Source of the DNA: Arbacia lixula
Lineage: Eukaryota > Echinodermata > Echinoidea > Arbacioida > Arbaciidae
NCBI GenBank assembly: GCA_963669155.1
Contig: OZ022587.1
Coordinates: 729,939-793,938, forward strand
DNA length: 64,000 bases
Reading direction: 5' to 3'
Shown here: one piece after another, positions 12,101 to 22,739 of the stretch
Numbering within the stretch: the first letter of the stretch is position 1
Layout of the letters: the number at the start of each line of letters is the position of its first letter
Notes under the pieces: generated by a model
Seen by the model: only the letters and a program-made list of their open reading frames with translations
Told to the model about the DNA's origin: nothing
The model's database searches: none
Made by a program: the position numbers and the translations under genes

Positions 12101-15100
12101 AAGTTAAGCTCGGGAGACATGATTTTTTGTCGTATTGCAGTCTCTTGTTCTATTCATGCTAAGCTTTCAACTACATAACAGGAAAGGGTAAAAATGATGC
12201 ACAGAGTCAAGGGAGAGAGAATGGTTGTAATTATTTCGTTCCTTTTGGGTTTCGTGGTGACAGACCGTACATTGCAGTTGATGATATCTGTCCCAATGGG
12301 ATTAACAATTAGGAGGCTGACTGGAAATGTAATGGAAATGTAAAAGCAAGAGAACTGACAAACCTTGCGTATTACGTCCCCTTCTCCACAAGACGAATAG
12401 TACCGCATTGATGCAAACGGAGATAGTAAGAAGAACCGCTAGGACGACCATGCCTGCTATAGCACCACTGCATGGCACAGCATCACCTGTATGTTTAATG
12501 AAATCATTGTTAAACTTAATTCATATAAATATTGATTAGATTATTAAACATAAGACAAATATTGAATATAAAATGACTTGTGCTTTGTATAAAACTAAGA
12601 TTAAAGGAATTTTAAGACAAGGAAACAGAAAAGATACTGTATCGGACCTCCCCCCCCCCCCCACCACCCCCCCCCCCCCTTCCTAAATTACAACGATCGC
12701 TAGATTTTGAGGAGGTTTTTAGCGGGTCGTCCAAATCATATAGCCTAGAGACAAGAGACCGGTGCGCGCTATTGTTCGGAAAGGTCCACTCCACAGTGCC
12801 TGCGTTCAATGGGGACAATGCTTGCATCGCGTACTGACAGGGACTATACGATTATAAATGTAGATGGTCGCTACGTTTCAAACCTTAACATAGATAGCTG
12901 TTCAATTTTCTTGGAAATGTTCGTCAAGCTATGACCGTGAGATTTCATACACGTTGTACATCCGATTCCTTCCACGCTTCATGATATTTTTTAAATAATA
13001 ATAATAATAATAATAATGAAAGTCAGTTCGTATAAAGCGCAATTTTACAGTTAAGTGTCAGTGCGCATGGGCTACACTATCTTTGAATAGAGCAATACAA
13101 ACATCATAACAGTGCAAATTCAGTTGTTTGTGTAAACGGGCGAAGGCAGTAGGTCAAAGTACGGAGTTCAAACAAAAGAAGGGAATTCCCGTTCTGTGAT
13201 AACGACAGCCACAGAGCAAAGTTCACATACGTCGAAGCCTTCAAAGGCTTATTACATTGTATGAATATAATACATGTAATACCTTGATAGTTCACTGCGG
13301 TTGGGATACCTTCATACCATACTGTCTATATGACTACTCCAGTTTGCCTTCTACCGTGTGTGGACTTGTAAAGTGAATGCAAATGTTGAGGAAACGAGTT
13401 TCCTATATATTACCCGAGGAACAAACCTCCATTTTGAGGCTCCACCAGACATGGGTTGTTTCCAAATGGCCGCTTTGGGAAAGTAGTGTTGACAAATCTT
13501 ATTTACAACATTTGAATGAAGCGTTTTCTCCTCTCATATAACATATCATATTAAATTGCGTAAACCTAACCACGAGATAATAACTTTTTCGGAAGTTTAA
13601 AGGTGATTATCATGAAAATTTAGGGCAAGAATGTTATATTCTTCTATTTTCCCGTGGGATTTTAGTTTTATGATAGTAAAAGTGGCATGATATTTTAAGA
13701 CGTCTAATAAACTAAAGCTTTTCAGATTTTTTTTAAACATATATTTTATACGATGTGCAAAAATAAGGACAACCTTTTAATCTATCTTATTTCCAGCTTT
13801 ATGAAATTGATGATGTTAGTAAGTCATGAAAAGTTAAGATAATGTGGTAACGAAATTATTCCAACGATATCCAAACAAACTGAAAGGTGAAGCAAATATA
13901 AACGATGCATAACATGAAGCAAAATGATAAAGCCTTAAAATGCATCCATGCTAGATTAGGGAATGAATTTGGAAAATAATATGAATGTAGATTAATATAA
14001 AGAAATAAACGGTTCAATTCAGCTAATATTGTAAACGTACCAGTAGGAGTTGCGGTTGAACCTGGTCCACTTGTGAACAGCTCTGGTTTGTTAGTATAAA
14101 TCACAAGCATATGACAGTTAGGAATGCAAATGAGAACTAGGTTTGGGGAAGTGATAAGCCTACACAGTGTCAGGCAGCTGATTACCTGGACATGTATTTA
14201 TCCATCAAATAGCAAGATAATTTTTCTGGTTCATCAGTATGAATATCTGAATGTCTCTTCTGTATTATGAATACTACCACATAGATATCTAAAATAAACA
14301 GGGTCAGCAGGAAAAGGGAGGGAAGTATGATCGTTTTTAGAAAAGAAGGATTACTGTGGTTACCGCGGACGTTCTTATTTTTATGTTGAAGTGATTTTTT
14401 TTTGTTGTAGATCTGATATTCATATTCAAGTGTGCAAGACAACTGATATGGCATTAAACGACGTTTAACTCCAATTCGTAAACAAAATGTGTTTAGGTTT
14501 TCAAAAATGGTAAAAAGATTACATCAAAACTGAGAATAGAGTGGGGATATGTTAAAGACAGAAAAACAAAAACAAACAATTAGTTAATGTTTTGTTTTCA
14601 TACTGGGCTGTTAAAGATATTTGCAAAGAATTCTGGGCCTTCTTTTAAATCACTTTCATTTATAACCATTTTAAAATGGTTGATTGCTACTATGTATCAG
14701 CTCAGCACTCGCATGTCAGTAGCACTTAATTTTTGCTACACAAACAAATTACGGGAAAAAACATGCAAATATCATTAAAGCGAGTTGCGAAGGAGTGAAA
14801 CAGTTATTCGTTAGATCAGGTAAGATGTAACTTGGTGAGAAAGAAAACACACACATACATGCAGGTTGAAATCAAATTAATGACTCTGCACAAGAAATTA
14901 GCAAATCAAAGAGGGATGCATGTACGCTAAACAAGAAATACAAGGTAACGTAAAGTGACTGATAGAGTACAAAGACCTGTAACTACCGACTTTATTTTTT
15001 TAAAAGTGTTTTTTATTTCTATTTTTCTAAATAAGTATAAATGTTCTTAATTAGGATTGTGATAAATCATTGGAAATTACTTAAGTGTCATGAAATCCTT

Positions 15101-18100
15101 TTATAAACAAGTGATGAAATGGAATAGACTATCTTGAACTCATAAAAATAGAAAGTACACATACCTATAGTCGGAGGTTGGGTCGTAATTCCTGTTTTAG
15201 GCATGAAAAATCATATGACATATTAGAAACAAGAGCACCCATATGGCACCAAAATCTGGGCTTTTAATACACATGCACATGTATATATAAGTATTAGGAC
15301 TAGTTCATTAGATACGTTGTACATAATTATGGGCACCAAGTTAATTTGTGTATGTGTTGATTGTTCCGATCATTGAACTCTTCGTGTTCCATTAATGCAC
15401 TCGTAATACACACGAACGAAACGAAATGTACCAAAATGTACGCAATTAAGGGCAGGCAGTCCGAAGGCATCCAAGGGCAAACAATCTGAACGCACCAAAG
15501 GTCAACTAATCTGAACGTACTGAAATGGAGATGATCTGAAAGAACCGAATGGCATGCAATCTGAACGCACCAATGGGCGAGCAATCTGAACGTAGGCCCT
15601 ACTGAAGGGGAGATGATCTGAATGTAATGAATGGCATGCAATCTGAACGCACCAAAGGATAAGCAATCTGAACGCACCAAAGGGCATGCGGTCAGAATGC
15701 ACCAAAGGTCAAGCGATCTGAAATACTAGACTGCTGGTCTGGATAAGTGACTCTTACTGTATTTAGTAATGTTACAATGTTGATTATACAGTCAGGGAAA
15801 TATCATTTACGGTGGCTACTTTGCACGTCTGATGTCAGCCAGCCTGAAAACATAAGACGCATTATACCGCATAGAGGATACATAATTTTTCTTAGGGGCA
15901 CTTCTGAACAATGCGGGGGCCAATTCTCCCTGAGCCCCCAGTGTAATTGTTCCTCTGTACAGACATGCCTTCTACATCTAGCTAATCCAGCCAGCCAACC
16001 AATACCTTAACATATGCATCTTTCATGCAGCCCTTTATAATAATAATTTGTAGATTTATATAGCGCACAATAGTGTGAACACTCTCTATGCGCTTTACAC
16101 ATAAATTCTACTTTACTACTTGTACAGTAGTACAACATTCCGCACATGGACATAATTTGCAAACTATGCTAGACTATGATCATACCATGATATGCGTGAT
16201 TCACAACTGTGTGGGTACAGCAGGGAAGGCTGATGATACTAATTCTTTTTTTTTTTTTTTTTTTAGTTTTCTTGAAGCTAAATATCTTTGGTAGATGTCT
16301 ACATGTAGGCCCAATGGAGACAGCAGTTTGTAGCATCTTAATATTGATCATTTAAACATCTTTGTGTAACAGTGTAGGTGAAATGAATAGAAGAGGATAT
16401 ATGAGCAAAACAGAACTACGGGTACTTAACATTACAAAATGGAAATGTACAGTGTATGAAACTAAAAAAATTGCTGCAGGTCTGAAAACCAAAGAAGGCA
16501 AGCATACATACAGACACACACAGACACACACACATACAGACACACACGTACAAAAACCCACACATGTAGCATATACACACAATCAAGCATGTCCACAGAA
16601 TATGTAGAGATCATATCTGGGCCTCTAAGAACTCTATACTCTACGCATTATAATGAGAATTCAATACCCTAAACCTGTTTTTTCGCGTGCAAGTATTTTT
16701 GTGAATTCCTACAACAGAGACCTTTTCGCAAGCTCATATCCCAGAATCAAACACAGAGGCCTACAAAATGATGCAACGCAAGTTGGATAAGTCTCAACAC
16801 ATGACACTAGTACACTAACAAGAGACGCACTATACCTATCTACATGTAGCTCGTGATCGTGGTGCTTACAATTACAACGCCCATTTGCAGCATGTAATAT
16901 ATCAGGTAGCACAGCAGCAGCACTTAATGCGCTCTGGGAACAATTATCAACATTTTTGCCTGTTTTTACTTTTCTGGTCTGCGCTTCAATCCCAAAAATT
17001 TTGGGGCACCGCGAAATAAACGTTTACACTAAGATAAGAAAAGGAAACAGCCAAACGCACGAACAGACACAAATATGAATGAATAGAAAGTAGAAAGTGC
17101 ACTTACGTCCTGGATCGTAGTTCAGAGGGTCAGACTCAATAGTGCCCAGATCATTGCCAGCACTGCACTTGTAGTCTGTAGCGTATTCTGGGATATCCAC
17201 CACAATAGAGCTGTCTGCGGAAGGAGAGGGAATCTGCTCACATCCTGCGTAGATGGTGTACATGTTGATGGCAGGATTAGCAGGGTCTACACCGTCTACA
17301 GCAGCTGAGACTTGACAGGTTACACTCAGCGCATCTCCCTCCTTGGTAGCATCAACTACAATATTGGCCGACTCACTTTGGGGAGGATCTGTAGGAATTG
17401 CATAAAACAATCAAATACATGTATAGGATAGAAATAGTTCCACTCCCAAACATGAAATTGGAAGTGGTAATTAAGCATTAACATCACCATAACTTTTCTC
17501 CAAACATTCTTTATTACAGCATGACGTGTAGACTACAAATTTACTTCACTGTTCAAATGCATCTGTCATGATATCAACTAAAACATCTGAATTAAATTTG
17601 ATGTACATGTATGATATTTATACAGTTTATACATGCACTTGATTCCACAGTAACTTATGGTTATCTCAACAAGCTACCTTCTCCCATTTCTTTCCACATT
17701 ATAACTGTCAAGTAAGTTTCTTGTCATAAGGTAAACAATAAATGTCAAATTTGAGAGGATTATGAACATATAATGTATAACAGACTATGCTTTGCAAAAA
17801 AAGAAAACAACATTTTGCGAAAAGGCAAACGTTCCAAGGTGACTTTTTAGATGTACAAGGTTTTTTTTATCAATACGGGGGCTATGTCTCCCTGAGCCCC
17901 TGTGTAATGTTTGACTGCTTGCCATCTCATACATACTGTACATGTACCATTCTTCAATGGAACAGTTTGGGGATACAGCACTTACATTCAACATTGAGCT
18001 GTGTAGTTGTTTCTCTGTTGAGGGTCATGTAAGTTTCTTTTCATAAGGTAAACAATAAATGTCAAATTTGTGAGGGTTACGACAATATAATAATACAATA

Positions 18101-20943
18101 ACATTTTGGGTAAAGGCAAATTTTCTCGAAAGCTTTTTGTGATCTATGTACAAGGCATTTTTAAATATGGGGGCTAGATGTCTCCCTGAGTCCCCGTGTA
18201 CTGTTTGACTGTTTGCCATCTCCTACATACTGTACATGTAACATTCACCAATAAACGATTTGGGCAGACGACACTTACATTCAACATTGAGCTGTGTAGT
18301 TGTTTCTCTGTTGAGGGTCGTAACCAAATGGCCACTGGTGGTGCATTTCAGATCCTGTCCGTTCATTGCAGGGGTTACTATAAATGTGACTTCACTTCTT
18401 GTGTCAGACAGATTAGTGTTGCGGTTTGAGAGGATTGGTAACAACAGGAGTCACTTCCAGGGCGTTATCGTTAAGGGTCCACGCTATGTTAAGCTGTGGT
18501 CTGCTACCAATAACGTCACACGTGGCTGTGAACTCGGTACCAGCACGCAGTGGGTCAGTGGTTAACGTCATGGTGAGAGTGGAGCCAACTATGGATATCG
18601 AAACACAACACAGCATTCAGTGTCCATACATGTGTAGAAAATATAGTGTTTCATTATGAAACACTATCTTTGAATGACTGTTCATGGTATCATCTCAAGC
18701 ATGTTAGGGAATTTAGAATGATTAATATCTGAAACAACTTTCGTTAAGGATGTTGATGCCGGCCCTTATGTCTGTATCATTGTTTCATGTTTGTCCTGGT
18801 GATACACACTGACGCCATAAAGCAGCATTCTGTCTGGCGTAGAACGAGAAGAACCTTACTATACCAGGCAAGCTAATCTAATTGCTATCATTTTTAAGGA
18901 TGGTCACAGTTGATTTTTTTTTCAGTCTTAGAAACAAAACTCAGAAGGTGCGCAAATTGAATTTTCTTAAAGAATTGCGGGAAATACCATTTTCCTCTGG
19001 AACAAAATAAGAATAACTGGGAAAATGTATTTAGTTGATGGTTTATTTATTTAAAGGGCCCCTGTAATCAAAATGCATGTTGACTTATGCTGATGCAACT
19101 TTAAATACCAAATCAGACATGTGTATGTCTTAAAAACTTTTTACTCCCTTACCATAACAAATAGTTAATGATATGTGATCCTATTGGAACAACAAAACAT
19201 GTGTTTGTACATTAACTCATGTACGTAACTCGGTGTCCACATTTATTGTTGTGATTACATATATGTAGCACATATGAGTTGAAATGGGGAAATCAATGTT
19301 ATCAGTGCTCTTCATTCACCTAAATAAACCATAATTTCACTCAAGGAGAATACAGTATGTGTTTGTATAGATTTAATTGCAATATGTGCGTACATAACTG
19401 TCGGACACCAAACATTTTCCATTTACAGAAATCTAAATGAATATAAAACCATGTCCTAGAATGAAATGAACTGCAAGCTTGTAAATAAATAAATCATTGA
19501 AACACCTTTCATCCTTTAATAAAGTTAGAAATTTGGAAGACACCAATGCTATGTACATATAACAAAATTTGCATTATGTTTAAATGAAAAAGGTAAATTT
19601 AATTATTGAAAATAACGCGACAAAAATGTAAATTATTACATACATTGTTCATCGAGATAAAAATCAATTATAAAAACTGCATCCAAATAATAAAATCAGG
19701 TATGCAATTGCTTCATGTTTTGGATGTATCATTTTTTTTATTCATTTTTTCATCATTAGATAGCTCTAACATTGTTAATTTTAACCTATTGATACCGCAA
19801 CCTTGTTTTGAGCTTCCCCCAATGGTACTTTCTAAAAATGCTAATTTATGTTTGGGTCTCATGGTTGTGGATAATTAAAGAATTTCCCAGTGCTCAATCC
19901 AGGTGTACCCTTGATCTGAATCTTGCACACAGAAGTTGCCTTGGACAATATCCTAAGAAGTACTAAGTAAGGGTAACTACATGATTGTGAGTTATTGTGG
20001 GTTCTATTGCTCACAAATTTGGGGGAATGTTTCCAATTGACGCCTGCCTTGGTTTTGATGGTGTTTTTTCGGATGGAATTTGTTTGCCCTAAAGTAAATC
20101 ATTGCCACATGGCATTTAATAATAACCAGATCATAAGCACTGTGAGAAGTGTACTCACCTTCTACACTTAATGCAAAATCTGGACTATTGCCTCCCTGTA
20201 CCGTGCAATCGTATAGGCCTTCATCATCGACAGCCGCTGAGTTGATAGTCAGTTGATCTGCTGATAATGACTCAAAGTTGCTGTACTTCACATCACCATT
20301 TATTGTCCCTCCACTGGCGACGATTTGTACAGTTTGCGTCCCTGTCTGATCATTCCAGACATAAAAGCTCGACGAACCACTATCTGGTACACATGTGAGG
20401 ACAGCATTTCGGCCTGCCTCTACGGCTCCTCCTGCTGGCCCAGTCACTGTCACTTGCCCCTGAAGCCCTCGAGCTAACTACAGGAATAAGGTGAAACGTA
20501 CATACTGAATGAAATGACAGTCACGCGCTTATCGTCATGACTTTAGAGAGGACCACACCAGCTCATTCACTTTGATACCATAGCAATCCGCATTTAATCC
20601 GAATTTGGATATGTTTCACAATCCTCATTACTTTGATGATAAATCATACAGACATGTGTCAATCGAGCTGTAGGGATTATGATAATGTGAATGCTAGATA
20701 TGTTAATATGTTAATTTGTAAATATTACAATGTTGTTAAACCTAAGGAATGAGATTAGAAAACGCAGATAAACAGAGAAAGAGAAAGAGGAGTACATTAT
20801 TTTAAGCACTAATAAGTGGAACATATATCATGAATATGTGTAACAGCATAAACTTAATCCTTGTTTTTTATTTTTCCTTATTTGAGACTTACCGAGACAA
20901 TGATTACAATCAGTAGAAAGGTTTTCCAGTGGTGTGCTGTCAT
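6051..20943 (-). CDS. Ig-domain receptor tyrosine pseudokinase, 17 coding exons
   Basis: Spliced gene, ATG at 20941-20943 and TAA at 6051-6053. Exon lengths sum to 2107 nt, one base more than 702 codons. Order: signal peptide (MTAHHWKTFLLIVIIVS), three Ig domains, two short linkers, TM helix (about residues 346-370), juxtamembrane part, kinase domain (about 412-680), C-tail VYLELAKLDGGLYESTN. All junctions agree in phase. Visible kinase marks: Gly loop GRGDFG, hinge LLYELIPGGSL, DYG, SPE, DIWSYG, CWEKDPQNR. Lost or altered: VAIK is VAIR (about R450), the alpha-C Glu position is Ser (about 465), HRD is HGT (about 552-554), so the catalytic base is absent. The Asn after HRD and the Asp of DYG remain. 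From the family I infer a membrane receptor signalling without, or with little, catalysis. One extra base in the Ig2 exon breaks the frame: allele, assembly error or early pseudogene. I give no orthologue name. Confidence 0.85.
6683..6782 (-). CDS. RTK exon 16: kinase C-lobe alpha-H/alpha-I
   Basis: A 100-bp exon encodes YAVMNACWEKDPQNR and then LSFQQILKKLEHLMEKDH, matching the CW-x(6)-R signature at the end of tyrosine kinase domains. Acceptor TTTCCCCCACAG, donor GTGAGC. The conserved Arg of the signature is present. Confidence 0.85.
7257..7353 (-). CDS. RTK exon 15: kinase alpha-F/alpha-G
   Basis: A 97-bp exon encodes ARPYPKMTFDIVQREVTQGY, then KMSRPQHCGQEL, the usual G-x-PYP ... G-x-R-x-x-P-x-x-C block. 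Acceptor CACCCGACAG, donor GTGAGT. No long open frame marks it; I found it from the gap between exons 14 and 16. Confidence 0.85.
7695..7800 (-). CDS. RTK exon 14: P+1 loop and alpha-F
   Basis: A 106-bp exon encodes KPTRWSSPETMKNSA, then CSVKGDIWSYGIVLWEIVTL. SPE stands for APE, and the alpha-F Asp-Ile-Trp is intact. Acceptor CTAACCAG, donor GTAAAG. Confidence 0.88.
8324..8425 (-). CDS. RTK exon 13: catalytic loop (HGT) and DYG
   Basis: A 102-bp phase-0 exon encodes IIHGTLCAHNVL, then MTENKQCKISDYGVASVYG. The tyrosine-kinase HRDLAARN becomes HGTLCAHN: Arg and the catalytic Asp are replaced by Gly and Thr, while His and the metal-binding Asn stay. DFG reads DYG. The stretch from DYG to SPE is only about 15 residues, a short activation loop with one Tyr. 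Confidence 0.9.
8991..9172 (-). CDS. RTK exon 12: hinge, kinase insert and alpha-E
   Basis: A 182-bp exon encodes SLLYELIPGGSLLTHLQTS, a Ser/Gly/Asn-rich insert, then NLLKLAWQVAKGMDFLASRK. Acceptor TTACTTGCAG, donor GTCAAT. It fits the hinge to alpha-E of receptor tyrosine kinases. Confidence 0.88.
9300..9520. repeat. ACC/CCA-rich low-complexity intron sequence
   Basis: Repeated CTACCAC, CCACTGCCA and CACCACCACCACCAC words between exons 11 and 12. It is simple-sequence DNA with no frame linking to the exons. Confidence 0.8.
9695..9799 (-). CDS. RTK exon 11: alpha-C helix and beta-4
   Basis: A 105-bp exon encodes HVTKSINIDQSSKILSKL, then PNHPRVVTCIGYCVAK. Counting back from GYC, the Glu that normally pairs with the VAIK Lys is a Ser in QSSKIL. 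Acceptor TCTTATTAAAG, donor GTACAT. Confidence 0.85.
10248..10373 (-). CDS. RTK exon 10: glycine-rich loop and VAIR
   Basis: A 126-bp exon encodes AEDVSFFSRLGSIGRGDFGL, then MWTGALRSKQGQLPVAIRSV. The Gly loop is G-R-G-D-F-G; the Lys of VAIK is Arg. The frame requires the acceptor TCTCACCAG; a nearer AG would shift the frame. Donor GTTCGT is weak but gives the correct phase. Confidence 0.82.
11478..11545 (-). CDS. RTK exon 9: juxtamembrane
   Basis: A 68-bp exon encodes RGRDKAQEGNDTQAFEMIQS and TGN. Acceptor TTCATTGCAG, donor GTGAGA. Charged, cytoplasmic. Confidence 0.75.
11885..11915 (-). CDS. RTK exon 8: juxtamembrane micro-exon
   Basis: A 31-bp exon encodes GQPADKREKI. Acceptor TTTTGTAG, donor GTAAAT. 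It is duplicated at the left window edge (1-22). Confidence 0.7.
12364..12486 (-). CDS. RTK exon 7: transmembrane helix
   Basis: A 123-bp exon encodes GDAVPCSGAIAGM, the hydrophobic VVLAVLLTISVCINAVLFVL, then WRRGRNTQ. The basic residues after the helix mark the cytoplasmic side. Acceptor AACATACAG, donor GTTTGTC. Confidence 0.85.
12649..12678. repeat. C-rich tract in intron 6
   Basis: Two C runs separated by ACCA, the expanded counterpart of 783-795. Confidence 0.9.
12990..13080 (-). repeat. SINE/LINE 3'-tail-like element, intron 6
   Basis: (ATA)n followed by TCGTATAAAGCGC and GTGTCAGTGCGC. It is the counterpart of 1065-1140, here with a longer ATA microsatellite. Confidence 0.5.
14041..14082 (-). 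CDS. RTK exon 6: extracellular linker
   Basis: A 42-bp exon encodes (E)LFTSGPGSTATPT(G), a Ser/Thr/Pro-rich stalk. Acceptor ACAAACCAG, donor GTACGT. Duplicated at 1852-1893. Confidence 0.75.
15165..15191 (-). CDS. RTK exon 5: micro-exon of the stalk
   Basis: A 27-bp exon encodes (R)ITTQPPTI. Acceptor CTAAAACAG, donor GTATGT. It is accepted because its phase (1 in, 1 out) joins the third Ig exon to the next linker. Copy 1 lacks it. Confidence 0.65.
   Translation of the reverse strand, partial: ELRPNLRL
15425..15722. repeat. Minisatellite in intron 4
   Basis: About ten diverged units of roughly 25-33 bp, core GCAATCTGAACGCACCAAAGG. Same family as 2938-3152. Confidence 0.85.
16036..16110 (-). 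repeat. SINE/LINE 3' tail (GCGCTATATAAATC type)
   Basis: Reads ATAATAATTTGTAGATTTATATAGCGC on the plus strand, the reverse complement of a common interspersed-element 3' end. No coding part is attached. Confidence 0.5.
16246..16264. repeat. Poly-T tract
   Basis: A run of T inside intron 4, possibly the polyA of a minus-strand retro-insertion. Confidence 0.7.
16511..16560. repeat. (CA)n-type microsatellite
   Basis: CAGACACACA and ACACACACATACAGACAC words repeat. Its open frames on both strands are compositional. Confidence 0.9.
17107..17388 (-). CDS. RTK exon 4: third Ig domain
   Basis: A 282-bp exon encodes one Ig-like domain. It starts (Y)PPQSESANIVV, has Cys in LSVTCQVS and the partner in TDYKCSAGN, with an extra Cys in YAGCEQIP, and ends LNYDPG. 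Acceptor ATTCCTACAG, donor GTAAGT. The VEYPP junction to exon 3 is typical of linked Ig domains. Confidence 0.85.
17706..18025. repeat. Tandem duplicate of the Ig2 exon end plus intron, copy 1
   Basis: Matches 18026-18310 at a spacing of about 320 bp. Shared blocks are AAGTTTCTTGTCATAAGGTA, GGGGGCTATGTCTCCCTGAG and the exon end that reads TLNRETTTQLNVE on the minus strand, here at about 17975-18025. This copy holds only the last 15 or so codons of the exon plus its donor. Confidence 0.75.
18026..18310. repeat. Tandem duplicate of the Ig2 exon end plus intron, copy 2
   Basis: This is the copy attached to the functional Ig2 exon. See 17706-18025 for the shared blocks. Confidence 0.75.
18279..18588 (-). 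CDS. RTK exon 3: second Ig domain, with a one-base frame break
   Basis: A 310-bp exon. The first part reads VGSTLTMTLTTDPLRAG, FTATCDVIGSRPQ and IAWTLNDNALEV; the second, in the next frame, reads NRNTNLSDTRSEVTFIV, GQDLKCTTSG and TTTQLNVE. Both halves together form one Ig domain with its Cys pair and Trp. The switch lies between about 18413 and 18455; a likely spot is the AAA in CTCAAACCGC. Exon length modulo 3 confirms one surplus base. Acceptor ATCCATAG, donor GTAAGT. Confidence 0.8.
18660..20158. other. Intron 2 and flanks
   Basis: Intron of the receptor gene. AT-rich, with no exon or element that I can recognise. Confidence 0.6.
20159..20459 (-). CDS. RTK exon 2: first Ig domain
   Basis: A 301-bp exon encodes GQVTVTGPAGGAVEAG, NAVLTCVPDSG with the first Cys, FYVWND with the Trp, LTINSAAVDDEGLYDC with the second Cys, and ends SVE(G). 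Phase fixes the acceptor at GGGCTTCAG and excludes two nearer AGs. Donor GTGAGT. Confidence 0.88.
20893..20943 (-). CDS. RTK exon 1: start codon and signal peptide
   Basis: ATG at 20941-20943 begins MTAHHWKTFLLIVIIVS, a short basic N-region and hydrophobic core. The donor GTAAGT follows in phase 0. Cleavage probably falls near the start of exon 2 (inference). Confidence 0.8.
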
Positions 20944-22739
20944 TCTGACTGTTGTACAAGAGAACAGCCTCTCCGTCAGGTCTATGGGATTTTAAGCGAA
21001 GAAATATGAAAGAGAAGAGGTACGATTTTAAAACAGATCCAACGACTGAGTATCATGTAAGAAGACAACATAACAACTAAGTAGACCTCAACATTGTTGG
21101 AGAATGTAAATCTACCAGTGTTTGCGAATATATTTTGTTTTCTATGCCTCTCTTTATCCTTTACCGTTTTGATAATAATGTTATTTTCCAATCTTGTTTT
21201 CTCACCATCTTTAGTTTCTTAATTGCGTTATGAAACAAACGTCTTCATTAAGAAGTTATTGGAAACACAAAGCACCGCAATGAACATGTCTTTATGATTT
21301 GCTCACTCCTGCTGAAATATCAAATAACATCTCATGACAAGATCTGCTGCAGTCTCTCCGGACGCTATTGTACTTTCATTTTGTGTCCTCACCAATAAGT
21401 GTATGTGCAGATGCATAGTAATGCGACTAGTACGCCTAAATTGTACAATGTTAAGAAGAAACCCACATAAAAAAAAGTGAGAGAAAGACAGTGGAAGATG
21501 GTAGGTGAGAAGAAAAGCGAATAGAAGACAGAAAATAGTACCGAACATAATCCTTCAGTTCGTGTTGGATATAAGATGATGCTTATTAACACGGAGGGTC
21601 GTTATTCCGATGTTTCTTCCCAAAAATAAACCCTAGTTTACCTTCGGTTAAAGGAACCCTTTTTCGTTTTCGAATATCAAACGAAGCTGTGAAATAATGG
21701 AGTGCAGAAAAAGCGAACCTCGTCTATAAGGATCCTTTCGAATAACGAGCTTTAACCAAGACCCCCCCCCCCCCTTGGGATCTCAGTGCAGCCTCCTTTC
21801 CTTCCTCCCTCTCCTTTCCCTCCCCAAAATTTCCTCCCCTTCCTAAAGCAAATCATCAGCACTAGACCATGTTAGGTAAATGTACATTATGCGCATTGTC
21901 GTCACCACAACGTATTTAATTAGTCACGCATACAAGCATGACATGAACATTGTGCGTACAATTTGATAATCATTACAGTGAGTCCTTGCTGACATATCAA
22001 TGTTCTGTTGTTGAATACGGCATCACAGCTCTAAAGGTTAACAACGTGAAGATTGTGCTGCTTGACGATGCATTACACAATATCTAAATGTGTATCGCAA
22101 GCGACCTTCCTTCCCAAAGACTTTATTTTATTCGACACTTACCCGTTCCCAGAGTTGCTCCCGGCTTTTCCAAGCCTTCTGCATTTGCACCCTCACACTA
22201 CCTACACCGCGCAGACTAACACCATAGACCAGTACAGAGCGTACATATTCAAGCACACGCACACACCTGTTACACTGGTAGGAATGACTTTACTAGCGTA
22301 AGGGACCCTTCAGGTGACGCAAGACGCAATGATCACGTACACATCAATACCACTACAATCAGCCAGCACATACTGTATTACCGCACACACATGTCCGAAA
22401 GCAAGGCAACGCGACATATAAACATTACTTGTTTGTCTACATGGGTTGTGATATGATGTTATACCGTGCGGAAGTGAGTGCAACAACCACGAAGCTGGCT
22501 AGGCCCTAGCGTATTTTTCTAATTTCTCAGGCGAAGAACGTCACTTGTCAAACAATTTCAACGACGCTTAACCCTAGTCAGCCCTTGAAGAAAATGTACT
22601 CTGCTCTATAGTCTTCACTTGAAAAGAAAAAAAGTCAACTGTGCTATGAGCCTGAATATCAATAAAGTCTACCAAGTATAGAAAAACACACACTGAATGC
22701 AGGTGTTCCTAAACCATTGGAGGGGAGTATATACTGAAA
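20944..22739 (-). promoter_or_regulatory. Proximal 5' flank of the receptor gene
   Basis: Upstream of the start codon. It should hold the 5' UTR and promoter, but no TATA or initiator stands out. It contains a C run (21763-21774) and a TTCCGA-type repeat fragment (about 21595-21760: CGTTATTCCGATG and CGAATAACGAGC). This proximal flank is absent from copy 1. Confidence 0.4.

Larger units (their letters stand above)
11893..15152. repeat. Segmental duplication, unit A' (partner 1-2937)
   Basis: This is the complete-gene copy of the segment described at 1-2937. It also carries the 27-bp linker exon just beyond its right end (15165-15191), which copy 1 lacks. Confidence 0.85.

Noticed and set aside
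15327..15705. 117- and 67-codon minus frames over the intron 4 minisatellite
   Set aside because: The peptides repeat with the DNA unit and are not linked to any exon.
18405..18460. A very small intron as explanation of the Ig2 frame switch
   Set aside because: No GT...AG pair of plausible size lies between the two frames while keeping the Ig residues.
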